NCBI GenBank assembly: GCA_017744315.1
Contig: JAGIBN010000001.1
Location: 124,001-188,000 of the forward strand
Origin: Porphyrobacter sp.
GTDB taxonomy: Bacteria; Pseudomonadota; Alphaproteobacteria; Sphingomonadales; Sphingomonadaceae
Direction of reading: 5' to 3'
Length of the DNA stretch: 64,000 nt
The notes under the pieces are model-generated. The model was not told the DNA's origin, ran no database searches, and worked only from the letters and a program-made list of their open reading frames with translations. Both the position numbers and the translations under genes were made by a program. Numbering within the stretch: position 1 is the first letter of the stretch; every line of letters begins with the position of its first letter. Below, one piece after another: positions 27,301 through 34,695 of this stretch.

Positions 27301-27758
27301 ATGCGCCGTTCGGCCGGCTTGGCGGCGATGACGGCGGCGATCTTGCCTTGGCTCACCAGTGCCGGGCTATGCGCGCCTGTGGCGGCGTCGGCGAAGACCA
27401 GCGACACGTCCTTCGCCCGCACGTCACGCCCGTTGACGCGATAGGCGCTGCCCATGCCGCGCTCGATGCGGCGGGTGACTTGCAGCTCTTCGCCATCGTC
27501 GCTCACCGCATCGAGCACGACTTCGGCGAAGTCGCGCGGCGGGCGCTGGGCGGTGCCGGCGAAGATCACGTCATCCATGCCGCCGGAGCGCATCGACTTG
27601 GGCGAGTTTTCGCCCATCACCCAGCGGATCGCTTCGAGCAGGTTGGACTTGCCGCAACCGTTGGGGCCGACCACGCCGGTAAGGCCCGGCTCGATACGCA
27701 GCTCTGAGGGCTCGACGAAGCTCTTGAAGCCTGCGAGCTTGAGTTTGCGGATCAGCAT
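24333..27758 (-). CDS. smc: Chromosome segregation ATPase SMC
   Basis: SMC condenses and aligns newly replicated DNA with ScpA and ScpB. The 1141-residue length is normal. The N terminus has Walker A GPNGCGKSNLLEAIRWVMGE (residues 33-52). Two long Ala/Glu/Arg-rich coiled coils flank the hinge (around residue 520-620). The C-terminal head has the ABC signature LLSGGEQALTAVALIFALFL and Walker B CVLDEVDAPLDDANI. It is last in a row with dciA and two thiol-disulfide genes; a hairpin sits between the nearest of these and smc. Confidence 0.97.
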   Translation of the reverse strand: MLIRKLKLAGFKSFVEPSELRIEPGLTGVVGPNGCGKSNLLEAIRWVMGENSPKSMRSGGMDDVIFAGTAQRPPRDFAEVVLDAVSDDGEELQVTRRIERGMGSAYRVNGRDVRAKDVSLVFADAATGAHSPALVSQGKIAAVIAAKPAERRMMLEEAAGIAGLHVRRRDAESKLKQTEANLARLEDLAAGLDSQMATLRRQAKQAERYKALSEKIQHAEARLVFARWRDAAQAAEAARASARGAEQKVELAQKLAQEAQKAQAAAAEKLAEVREELADRRDDASAHGHRMAALSSQLEAAEQRLADLDRQKQRLEEDRGEADRVTRDAAGALKKLAEDLAAGEASLTADETRRPEFTRASEQAEAASRAAELALAKATADHAGVEAEWRIAQAEVAQVEARLARLENEVRRLDDQRAALSQQGDPDEAVVSAQSAADDAAQVLADTRERLAEGQTRKEDLAKIRDEAASALATARAELAGIEREWQALQRDREARAKQASGKHGLPVALDKIAAEPGYERALAAVLGRDAKAPLGAPSGDAEGRYWSGAEAPAPVAGSLAAHVRDCPPQLAARLALVHFAETDDGRPLKPGEWLVTRDGRLRRWDGFLARGEGAAEAARLEAENRFAELDAQLPALREAATKAETAQRAAQDELTELQRMLVGVERESQQASEAERQALRALDQAEAARERLATRREELATAEASLGEQRQQGQTELAAAQAKKLDLPDPETGRAALAAAQAKNEASRGMLQTAAAALAAHDQALAVARERVSTQRADIKGWEARAGDAAKRLSDMALRFDEIAEERAIVAAKPASLMREIEGGQAVRDRLAGELAAAEAAVATAGEEGRNADAALNLANEALASAREERAGSAARAENEESRREEMARISGERFQCPPPVLATRFEFDPADVAAAGEESTTMDRLVADRERIGPVNLVAADELSRIELEHGASVAEQAELAEAVNRLRGSIGNLNREGRERLRAAFEEVDGHFRQLFTRLFEGGQAHLALVDSDDPLEAGLEIYAQPPGKRLQSLTLLSGGEQALTAVALIFALFLTNPAPICVLDEVDAPLDDANIDRFCDLLDAMVRETKTRYLIVTHNAVTMSRMHRLFGVTMVEKGVSRLVSVDLGGAEELLAAE

Positions 27759-27835
27759 TGGACGCGAATGTCCATCGGTCGCAAAAACCCCCTGCGTAAG
27801 AGGGTGAAGCTAGACCAACGGCGCCGGAGGAAGAA

Positions 27836-27871
27836 GCGCGGCGCAGCTGTTTCCACAGCTATACGCCGCGC
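27836..27871 (-). terminator. Two-tier hairpin between the DsbA-like lipoprotein gene and smc
   Basis: Outer arms GCGCGGCG (27836-27843) and CGCCGCGC (27864-27871) enclose inner arms AGCTGT and ACAGCT with a TTCC loop. On the coding (minus) strand only a pyrimidine-rich stretch follows, so termination would be partial. It may be an attenuator or an mRNA-processing hairpin. Confidence 0.45.
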
Positions 27872-27882
27872 CATAGTTAACG

Positions 27883-28626
27883 TCAGCGCGCTCCGGCGGT
27901 CTGCAGGGCAGGCTGGATCGCTTCCCAAGTCGTGCCTTCAATCAGCTTCCCGTTGAGGAAGAAGGTCGGCGTACCGCTGATTTGGAGCTCGTCGGCCTGC
28001 TTTTGCGAAGCCTCGGCCAACGTTTGAGCCTTGGCCGTGTCGGCTAGGCAGGCCATCGCCTGGTCACGGCTGATGCCGCGCGCCGCGAAGAAGTCGAGCA
28101 GGCCGGCGGTTTCGGCGATATTCTGGAAGCGCTGGGCCGGCGGCGACTGCATGGCAGCCTGAACCGCGGCGGCGTTGGCCTGCACGTGATCCATAATCGG
28201 CGTGAAGTTGGCCCAGGCCTGGTTGGCGAGCGGGTGGAAGGTTTCCGGCGTGCCGCAGCGGGCGAGCATGGCGATCGTCAGGTCCAGCCCGTCGCGGATC
28301 AGGTTGCGAATCTCGTAGCTGACGATGCCGCGGTTCACGTACTCGTCGAGCGGACCCGATCCCTTCTGCGAGAACTCGGCGCAGTGCGAACAGGTGTGGC
28401 TGGCGTATTCGACGAGCTTTAGCGGCGCTTCGGGATTGCCGATGCGGAACCCGCCTTCCGGCGTCTCGGCAGCGGTTTCGGCCCAGGTCGTGCCGGCCGG
28501 AGCCGCGATGGCGGCAAGGGGTTCGCCCTTGGGTGCGCCTTCTTCGGCTTTCTCGCCACACGCGGCAAGCGCGAGCGCCGACGAGGCAGCGACGATGGCG
28601 AACGACACTTGGCGGATGCTAATCAT
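27883..28626 (-). CDS. DsbA-like thioredoxin-fold lipoprotein (CSHC active site)
   Basis: The 247-residue protein has a lipoprotein signal with lipobox LAAC (Cys23) and a thioredoxin-fold DsbA/DsbG-type domain with active site CSHC (Cys79-Cys82). The cis-proline loop is seen as SGTPTFFLNGKLIEG. It probably forms, isomerises or reduces disulfides of envelope proteins while tethered to a membrane. It follows a soluble paralogue with a CPHC site. CSHC is an unusual active-site dipeptide. Confidence 0.85.
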   Translation of the reverse strand: MISIRQVSFAIVAASSALALAACGEKAEEGAPKGEPLAAIAAPAGTTWAETAAETPEGGFRIGNPEAPLKLVEYASHTCSHCAEFSQKGSGPLDEYVNRGIVSYEIRNLIRDGLDLTIAMLARCGTPETFHPLANQAWANFTPIMDHVQANAAAVQAAMQSPPAQRFQNIAETAGLLDFFAARGISRDQAMACLADTAKAQTLAEASQKQADELQISGTPTFFLNGKLIEGTTWEAIQPALQTAGAR

Positions 28627-28670
28627 TCAGGTTCCCTCTCGAGTGGATCTAGGGCTGTAATTTTTGAGAC

Positions 28671-29357
28671 TCAGGACGCGTTGCGGACGAATTCGTCCAG
28701 CTGCTTTGAAAGCGCGTCCCAGGAGTGGGTGCCGGGCAGAACGACGCCGTTGACCGCGAAAGTCGGCGTGCTGTCGATGCCGGGCTTGTCCCAGTCCTTG
28801 GCCGAGTTTTCGGCCAGGGTCTTCACGAAGGCGTCGTCCGCGAGGCAACGGTCGGCTTCCGCTCGCGAATAGCCGCGTCGCGCCATGATGGCGTAGAGGC
28901 CGAAGTCGCTCGCGATTGCTCTTCGTCCCGCGACGCCGGGCTCGCGCCAGCGCTGCTGCTGGGCCGCGGTCGACTTGGTCAGCGGCTCGATCCATTTGTC
29001 CTGGCCGAGCATGAAAGCGGAATGGTTCTGCGGGAACTTCGACACCGGGCCGCAGTGCGCCAGCACGGCCACGGTCAGGTCAATCGGATCGCGCAACAGG
29101 TGGCGGACCTCGAGGTTGACCTTGCCCGGAGCGATGTAGCCGAGCTTGATCGGCTGTTCGCCTTCGCGGGTGAAGGCGGCGCAATGCGGGCAGGTATAGC
29201 TGATGTATTCGGTCAGCCGGACCTTGGCGGCCGGGTTGCCGATTACGTGGCTGGTGCCGTTCGCACTGACCGTGGCGTTCCAGTTGGCGGTGGCGCCGCC
29301 CGAAGCAAGTGCCGCGACAGCGAGCGCTGCGGCGGCGGCAATCCTCTTACCGATCAT
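28671..29357 (-). CDS. Periplasmic DsbA-like thiol-disulfide protein (CPHC active site)
   Basis: The 228-residue protein has a Sec signal peptide (ending near SGGATA) and a DsbA-like domain with the classic CPHC active site (Cys56-Cys59) and cis-proline loop DSTPTFAVNGVVLPG. It likely introduces disulfides in exported proteins. The start overlaps the dciA stop (ATGA). No dsbB partner gene is nearby. Confidence 0.86.
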   Translation of the reverse strand: MIGKRIAAAAALAVAALASGGATANWNATVSANGTSHVIGNPAAKVRLTEYISYTCPHCAAFTREGEQPIKLGYIAPGKVNLEVRHLLRDPIDLTVAVLAHCGPVSKFPQNHSAFMLGQDKWIEPLTKSTAAQQQRWREPGVAGRRAIASDFGLYAIMARRGYSRAEADRCLADDAFVKTLAENSAKDWDKPGIDSTPTFAVNGVVLPGTHSWDALSKQLDEFVRNAS

Positions 29358-29884
29358 TCGGTTCCCTCTCTCGTCCCCAGACTGCGCGCCAGCGATTCGA
29401 GCACCGCGCGCAGTTCCGGATCCCCAATATCGCGCAAGCTGTCGCCCAATTCCATCGGGATTGGCTTGAGCGAAGGCGGCGCTGTTCGCGTGCCTTGTGC
29501 ATGCGGCGGCTTAACCGCGCCTTGCCGCAGCTTGACGCGCGCTACGGCCTTGTAGCCGAAGAACCGGTTCACGCGCTCCATGATCTCGGGAATGAGGTGC
29601 TGGATCAGCGGCGCATGGGCGGGCAGGACCACCAGTTGCAGAATGCCATCGCTCTTCTCGCCCGGCGGAAAGCGGATCGCTTCGGGGCTGCAGACTTGCG
29701 AATGGTGCGGCCCGACGATCTCGGGCCAGCGCGTGACCACGCTCGATTGCACGAAACCGAAGCGGCGGAAGGCGGCGCGTCCGATCTGCGGGACAAGCTC
29801 CGCCACCGGCCGCGCGGGGCCTCCGCGCGGGCGCTCATAAGCCTTGGGTTTAACCCCCTTCTTCTTTTCGCCATCGCGTTCCAT
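29354..29884 (-). CDS. DciA/DUF721-family protein, probable helicase loader
   Basis: The 176-residue product belongs to the DUF721/DciA family, thought to be the ancestral loader of the replicative helicase DnaB where DnaC is absent. Conserved parts: VAELVPQIGRAAFRRFGF, then SVVTRWPEIVGP, then a region of PAHAPLIQHLIPEIMERVNRFFG. The N terminus is basic (ERDGEKKKGVKPKAYERPRG). Start may be 29884 or 29899. Its divergent neighbour is mutY, and the two start codons are only about 15-30 bases apart. Confidence 0.82.
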   Translation of the reverse strand: MERDGEKKKGVKPKAYERPRGGPARPVAELVPQIGRAAFRRFGFVQSSVVTRWPEIVGPHHSQVCSPEAIRFPPGEKSDGILQLVVLPAHAPLIQHLIPEIMERVNRFFGYKAVARVKLRQGAVKPPHAQGTRTAPPSLKPIPMELGDSLRDIGDPELRAVLESLARSLGTREGTE

Positions 29885-29913
29885 GGACGTGCCGCCCATG
29901 CCATAGCGGTGCG

Positions 29914-30945
29914 ATGGAGGATAGGGTCCCAGCCGCATTGCTCGAATGGTATGACGGTCATGCGCGAGCATTTCCGTGGAGAATTTCGCCCGGCTCGGCC
30001 GAGCGGCCCGACCCCTATCGGGTGTGGCTGTCGGAAGTGATGCTGCAGCAGACCACGACCGCGCACGCGGCGCCCTACTTCCAGAAGTTCGCCGCCCGCT
30101 GGCCGACTGTTGAGGAACTCGCCGCGGCTCCTGATGAGGACATCATGGCCGAGTGGGCGGGGCTGGGATACTATTCGCGCGCCCGCAACCTCGTCGCCTG
30201 TGCCAAGGCCGTGGTTGAACGGGGCGGCTTTCCAGAGACCGAAGATGAGCTGCGCAAACTGCCGGGCCTCGGCGCCTATACCGCAGCGGCGGTGGCGGCG
30301 ATCGCGTTCGGCGAGCCTGCGACAGTGGTGGACGCCAATGTCGAGCGAGTGGTCGCGCGCCTGTTCGCCATCGACGAGCCGATGCCCGGCGCCCGCAAGG
30401 CCATCCGCGCCGCCGCCGAAGAGATCACCCCGTGCGAACGCCCCGGCGATTTCGCTCAGGCGATGATGGACCTAGGCGCGACCATCTGCACGACGCGCTC
30501 TCCCAAATGCCTGTTGTGCCCGCTGTCCGCACCCTGCCTGGCTCGCGCGCAGGGAATACAAGGGGACTTGCCGGTCAAGGCACCGAAGAAGGCGCGGCCG
30601 GAGCGCACGGGCACGGCCTTCTGGATCGAGCGCAACGGACAGGTCTGGCTGGTAAAGCGACCCTCAAAGGGCTTGCTTGGCGGTATGCGCGCGCTGCCCG
30701 ACGACGGCTGGAGCGCGCGCAAGGACGGCTCGGAAGACGCGCCGATCCCGGGGGCGTGGAAGGCTGGTGGTGTTGTGCGCCATGGGTTCACCCACTTCGA
30801 CCTGGAGCTGGGCCTGGCGGTCTATGCAGGGGAAAAGTTCACGTCGCTTGGAGAGGGCGAGTGGTGGCCCCTGGCCCGGATCGAAGAGGCGGGATTGCCG
30901 ACGCTATTTGCGAAGGCCGCGCTACTGGCGATGGCGGTGGAGTAG
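29914..30945 (+). CDS. mutY: A/G-specific adenine DNA glycosylase MutY
   Basis: MutY removes adenine mispaired with 8-oxoguanine. The 343-residue protein has the catalytic Glu41 in SEVMLQQTT, the helix-hairpin-helix KLPGLGAYTAAAVAAIAFG with Asp140 in VVDANVERV, the [4Fe-4S] pattern C-X6-C-X2-C-X5-C (CTTRSPKCLLCPLSAPC), and a C-terminal NUDIX-like domain that reads 8-oxoG. It lies opposite dciA, the normal arrangement in this order of bacteria. Confidence 0.96.
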   Translation: MEDRVPAALLEWYDGHARAFPWRISPGSAERPDPYRVWLSEVMLQQTTTAHAAPYFQKFAARWPTVEELAAAPDEDIMAEWAGLGYYSRARNLVACAKAVVERGGFPETEDELRKLPGLGAYTAAAVAAIAFGEPATVVDANVERVVARLFAIDEPMPGARKAIRAAAEEITPCERPGDFAQAMMDLGATICTTRSPKCLLCPLSAPCLARAQGIQGDLPVKAPKKARPERTGTAFWIERNGQVWLVKRPSKGLLGGMRALPDDGWSARKDGSEDAPIPGAWKAGGVVRHGFTHFDLELGLAVYAGEKFTSLGEGEWWPLARIEEAGLPTLFAKAALLAMAVE

Positions 30946-30964
30946 AGCGGGGTTTGAACGCTTG

Positions 30965-31003
30965 AAAGCGGACTGTCTGCTAGCGACCCATTGCGGACGT
31001 TGA
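30965..31003 (+). repeat. Degenerate interspersed intergenic repeat, copy 1
   Basis: The segment AAAGCGGACTGTCTGCTAGC, continued by GACCCATTGCGGACGTTGAT, starts 19 bases after the mutY stop. Two related copies lie at 32117-32148 and 34120-34149 on the same strand. The conserved core is GTCTGC-N3-CGACCCATTG. It fills the gap between mutY and the convergent DUF1254 gene. Similar short elements are, from general recollection, common between sphingomonad genes. Confidence 0.6.
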
Positions 31004-31951
31004 TCAACCAACTGGTTGAGCTTCGGGGAATGTCCAAGTGTCGTCGAGAATTTCGGGGCGCGGGCGGTAGAGCCGCACAGTATAGTTCCACCCCGGCATG
31101 ATCGGCAGACAGTTGGGAACTCCGTCACCGCAACCGCCGAACTGGATGGTTACCGAGCCGTCCGCTTCCTTCTGCGCGGTAATGTTGTTGATCGAATAGG
31201 CATCCTGGGGGTTGCTCTGGAAATAGCCCTCGGTGTTGTAGACGCTGACCGACCAGAAGCCGTCGACCGGCACCTCGCGTACGTGCAGTCGGTAAACCGT
31301 CTGGCCATCGTTCCGCTCGGGACTGACATTGAGATAAATCGCGTCGCGCGGGAGATTGAGCCCCCATCCGGTTGCGCTGATGATCAGGTGCCGGATCGGA
31401 TCGACCTCGCCCGCGACACCGGAGGCGCCCCGCCAGTCGGCCAACGTCGCGCCGAGCACCGAAAGCGCGTCGGCGAGCTTTTGGCGCACAACCTGATCCC
31501 AGTCGGGAACCGTAAAGGTCCCGCCCGCTGCCTGCCGCACGCCAACGGCGTCCTGCAGTGCGTGCGCCCGCGCCACATCAGCCGGATCGTTCGGATCGAC
31601 GAAAGTGCGTAGCGCGAACAATGCATAGCGCGTGCCTACGTCGTCGCGGCTGAAAGTGTGCTCGCCGGGCCCGTAAACCGAGCCGGTGGTGTAATGGTCC
31701 TCGCTAAAGGGCGTCAGAGACATGAACCCTTGCCCCGGATCGGGCATCGTGAAGGTCACCGGCCCGGCATCAAGATCGAACAGCGAAACCGAGTAAAGCG
31801 TGTCGCGATTTGCCCGCTGAACGTTCTGGTCGTCCAGCGGCGCCAGCTCACGGTAGTGAAGGAACGTGCCGAACGCGCGCTGGCTGTAGGCAGCGAAGAC
31901 CTTGTCGGTTTCGGCGCGGACGTAGTTGTCGACGGTAACGGGAACGGGCAT
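31004..31951 (-). CDS. DUF1254/DUF1214-domain protein
   Basis: The 315-residue protein has a DUF1254-like N-terminal part (ANRDTLYSVSLFDLDAGPV, MPDPGQGFMSLTPFSEDHY) and a C-terminal DUF1214 part (LPRDAIYLNVSP, then DGFWSVSVYNTEGYF). No clear signal peptide is visible at the chosen ATG. The family is widespread with no defined reaction. It stands alone, minus strand, with copies of a short repeat on both sides. Confidence 0.8.
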   Translation of the reverse strand: MPVPVTVDNYVRAETDKVFAAYSQRAFGTFLHYRELAPLDDQNVQRANRDTLYSVSLFDLDAGPVTFTMPDPGQGFMSLTPFSEDHYTTGSVYGPGEHTFSRDDVGTRYALFALRTFVDPNDPADVARAHALQDAVGVRQAAGGTFTVPDWDQVVRQKLADALSVLGATLADWRGASGVAGEVDPIRHLIISATGWGLNLPRDAIYLNVSPERNDGQTVYRLHVREVPVDGFWSVSVYNTEGYFQSNPQDAYSINNITAQKEADGSVTIQFGGCGDGVPNCLPIMPGWNYTVRLYRPRPEILDDTWTFPEAQPVG

Positions 31952-32116
31952 TATTAGCCTCCTCTCAGCTCAGCTTCTCGATATAGGCTGTGCTGGCGCC
32001 CCTCCTGATCCGGACGAGCGGGTGCCTTTTTGCGAGCTAAGAAAACTACCGAACCACGGATGATCGCCCATCAGGGCCGACCCGGATTATGCCATGGAAA
32101 TCCCTTGGGAGGCAAA

Positions 32117-32148
32117 CGTCCGCTAACCACCCAGTGCAGTCGCTCATT
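32117..32148 (+). repeat. Degenerate interspersed intergenic repeat, copy 2
   Basis: CGTCCGCTAACCACCCAGTG, continued by CAGTCGCTCATT, aligns without gaps to copy 1 at about 23 of 31 positions. It sits in the 273-base gap between the DUF1254 gene and the winged-helix gene, where I see no coding sequence. Confidence 0.45.
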
Positions 32149-32224
32149 ACCGCACGCCGTCCGGCGGCCGAGGCGCGGGAGGCTGTGTCGCAAGGGGTGA
32201 CAAGTAGGCGGGGATGATCTTCCA

Positions 32225-32824
32225 CTATCCTCGCGGCGCGAAGGCAGCGTGGGCCAGGATCGTCTCGCTGCCAGCTTGGGCCTTCGAATAGCGATCGAAT
32301 AACTCGATCAATTCGCGCGCCAGGGCGTTGCGCTGCGTTCGGTCTAGTCTGAACACCTGCCAAAGCTCGATCGCCTTCGGGTCAGGCCCGGTCTCGTCGC
32401 GCACCAGCTTGATGGTGAAGTTGCCGCGCCCGTCCGCCGCGTAGCGCAAGGCGACCTCTCCGCGGTTCATCTGCAGCAAGTTGCGTAATTCCGTCGCCAG
32501 GGCGTCGCCCGGGAGATCGCCCAGGAGTTCCTCAGGAACCAGGAAGCTCTCGGCAACGGCGCGGAAGAAGCGAACAGGCCTGCCGGCGCGAGCCTGTTCG
32601 CGGCTTATTTGGAGTAGCTCGGCCTCGAGCAGGCGAGTGACATGGTAATGCAGCTTGGAGAGCGGCTGGCCGGTCAGCTTCTCCAGGTCGGACAGGCTTC
32701 GCTCGGTAGTCGCGCAGGCCATTAGCAAACGCGCGCGAAGACGGTTTTGCAGGGCTGCCGCCTGCCGGGCCCTCTGGACCCTGAACTCTCTACTCTGCTC
32801 ATCCAATTGCATTTGAAGTAGCAT
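32225..32824 (-). CDS. Winged-helix transcriptional regulator
   Basis: The 199-residue product has a winged helix-turn-helix of ArsR-like type at about residues 32-90: LLMACATTERSLSDLEKLTG, KLHYHVTRLLEAELL. The C-terminal domain is unrecognised. Metal or small-ligand sensing residues are not evident. The start ATG 32824 has GGGG upstream and leaves 41 bases to the divergent protease gene, so it probably controls that gene or itself. A longer frame up to 32914 would overlap the neighbour. Confidence 0.7.
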   Translation of the reverse strand: MLLQMQLDEQSREFRVQRARQAAALQNRLRARLLMACATTERSLSDLEKLTGQPLSKLHYHVTRLLEAELLQISREQARAGRPVRFFRAVAESFLVPEELLGDLPGDALATELRNLLQMNRGEVALRYAADGRGNFTIKLVRDETGPDPKAIELWQVFRLDRTQRNALARELIELFDRYSKAQAGSETILAHAAFAPRG

Positions 32825-32865
32825 AGCCTTTACCCCACCAGGCGCAACCTGATCGGGAGAGAGGC

Positions 32866-34149
32866 ATGCAGGGTCACAAGCTGCAGCAGCGGGCGTTGTT
32901 GGTGACATTTTCAATCGCCCTCATGGGTGCGACAAAGCCGGCTCCTCCAGTCCCGGAAGGCGCGCCATCGGCGGCTCGGACGCAGGCATTGCCCGGCGAC
33001 GATCTGTTCGCTCAGGGCCGCTTTGAAGAAGCCGCGCGAGTCTATGAGGACTCAGCCAAAGCTGCTCCGGGCTCCGGGCCAGCTCTCGCCCGGCTCGCTC
33101 GCGCTCGTCTTTATGAAGGCCGTGAAAGCGAAGCGCTCGATCTTGCGCAAAAGGCGTTGGCCATGGCCCCGGGCGATCCGGTCGCGACGGCCACAATGGG
33201 CATGGCGCGGGTACGGCAGCGAAACTTTGGTGCCGACTTCTACGAGATTGAGAACCCTGAGGTTACCGGCTCGGTCCCGTTCGTGATCACCGATCCGCTG
33301 CCGGTGGTACATGTCACCATCGGCGAGCGACAGGCCACGTTCCTGATCGATACCGGGGCACCGGACATCATGCTGAGACGCCCGTTCGCCGAAGCCCTCG
33401 GCCTGCCGATCAGCGAGGGCGGCGTAGGCGTGTTCGCCGGGGGGCTGCAGGGGAGAGTCGAACGCACCGTCGTGCCTGAGCTGGAGATCGGCGGCATCCG
33501 CATCCGCAACGTGCCCGCCGGCATCAATCCGTCGGCGGACGGTCTTAAGCTGCCCGGTGTCGAACTTGACGGCGTGATCGGCACCGGGTTGCTGATGCAC
33601 TTCTTGTCGACACTGGATTACTGCACCGGCAAGCTGACACTGGCGCCCCGCGACACATCGGCGGCTTTCCAGGCACGGGCGGCGGAGGGTGGCGCGAACA
33701 TCGTGCCGTTCTGGTTCGTGGGCGACCATTTCATCTTTGCGCGGGGAAAATTGAATCAGGCCGAGGGGCTGTTCCTCATCGACACTGGCTTGGCCGGTGG
33801 CGGGCTAGTGGCACCCAAGGCAACGCTCGATGCGGCGGGCGTCACGATTGACGAAAGCAAGACGATGACCGGTCAGGGAGGCGGTGGCGCCGTGCAGTTC
33901 GTCCCCTTCCGCGCGGCGGCCACGCTGGGCAATTTGACACGCGACGACCTTCCGGGCGTCTACATGCCAGGCGGAGGCAATCCCCTGTCCGCTTTCCCGT
34001 TCCGGAGTTCCGGCATGATCTCGCATGGCTTCTTCCGGGAGAGCCGTCTGACTTTCGACTTCGAAGCGATGAAGCTCGCGACCGAAAGTTGCCAGGCCGG
34101 GAACGATGTCAGGGGTTCCAAGGCGGACAGTCTCCTTCCGACCCATTGA
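32866..34149 (+). CDS. Exported TPR plus double retropepsin-like aspartic protease
   Basis: The 427-residue protein has a short hydrophobic N-terminal signal, a TPR-like segment (about 45-110, FAQGRFEEAARVYEDSAKA) and two retropepsin-like half-sites. These are FLIDTGAPD (Asp162) and FLIDTGLAGG (Asp306), so one chain may form both halves of an aspartic protease. The substrate is unknown. The last 10 residues and stop lie inside a copy of the short interspersed repeat (34120-34149), suggesting the original stop was replaced by repeat insertion. Divergent from the winged-helix gene. Confidence 0.78.
   Translation: MQGHKLQQRALLVTFSIALMGATKPAPPVPEGAPSAARTQALPGDDLFAQGRFEEAARVYEDSAKAAPGSGPALARLARARLYEGRESEALDLAQKALAMAPGDPVATATMGMARVRQRNFGADFYEIENPEVTGSVPFVITDPLPVVHVTIGERQATFLIDTGAPDIMLRRPFAEALGLPISEGGVGVFAGGLQGRVERTVVPELEIGGIRIRNVPAGINPSADGLKLPGVELDGVIGTGLLMHFLSTLDYCTGKLTLAPRDTSAAFQARAAEGGANIVPFWFVGDHFIFARGKLNQAEGLFLIDTGLAGGGLVAPKATLDAAGVTIDESKTMTGQGGGGAVQFVPFRAAATLGNLTRDDLPGVYMPGGGNPLSAFPFRSSGMISHGFFRESRLTFDFEAMKLATESCQAGNDVRGSKADSLLPTH
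34120..34149 (+). repeat. Degenerate interspersed repeat, copy 3, inside the 3' end of a CDS
   Basis: AAGGCGGACAGTCTCCTTCC, continued by GACCCATTGA, shares GCGGAC-N-GTCT and CGACCCATTG with copy 1. It overlaps the last codons (GSKADSLLPTH) and the TGA of the aspartic-protease gene. Confidence 0.55.
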
Positions 34150-34235
34150 CCAACTCAACCCAAGAAGGGTTGGCATCGCTCACGTAATCGGCACGATCCG
34201 CAGACGGGAGAGACCGTCCCGCCAGGCGCAATGCT

Positions 34236-34457
34236 CTAGAAAATCCCGCCACCCAGCATCAGTCGGACCACCGCGATGCCGAACACGATCAGGCAGAAGT
34301 TCCGCCCGCCGTTCGAACGCGATAGCGCGCCGAGGCCGATGCCGACCACGGCGATGGGCAGGACGATCCAGTTGCCCCAGCCGAGGAACGGGATGGCCGA
34401 AGGTATCGCCAGCAGCAGCGCGACAATACCGGTGAGGATCGAGAGCACGTTGAGCAT
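34236..34457 (-). CDS. Small two-to-three-helix membrane protein
   Basis: This 73-residue protein is almost wholly hydrophobic: LSILTGIVALLLAIPSAIPF, then WIVLPIAVVGIGLGALS, then FCLIVFGIAVVRLMLGGG. This looks like a small membrane protein of the inner membrane. There is no recognised domain and no linked pathway. It lies alone between two plus-strand genes; the 238 bases downstream of its start region contain only a repeat. Confidence 0.65.
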   Translation of the reverse strand: MLNVLSILTGIVALLLAIPSAIPFLGWGNWIVLPIAVVGIGLGALSRSNGGRNFCLIVFGIAVVRLMLGGGIF

Positions 34458-34657
34458 GTGCGTTATATCGCTAATACACTGGGGCTATTCAAGGGGCCTT
34501 TGAGGAATAGAACTTTCCTACACGCCCCGTTTCGGCGCAGGGTCTGCATGCGATGAGCGAATCTGCCATTCATGTCCGGTCCAATCGACCTGCGGCAAGT
34601 CCGCGTAAGGTTCGGGAATACCGGGAAAAAGGGGCAAGGTGACACTTTGCGAAAACC

Positions 34658-34677
34658 GTGTCACCCCGTCACCCCCT
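34658..34677 (-). repeat. 20-base intergenic repeat, copy A
   Basis: Read on the minus strand this is AGGGGGTGACGGGGTGACAC, identical over 20 bases to 59708-59727. Its GTGTCACC end also pairs with GGTGACAC at 34638-34645, giving a hairpin with 12 bases between the arms. It lies just before the serine hydrolase gene. Confidence 0.75.
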
Positions 34678-34695
34678 GAGGGAGGAAACTGAGCG

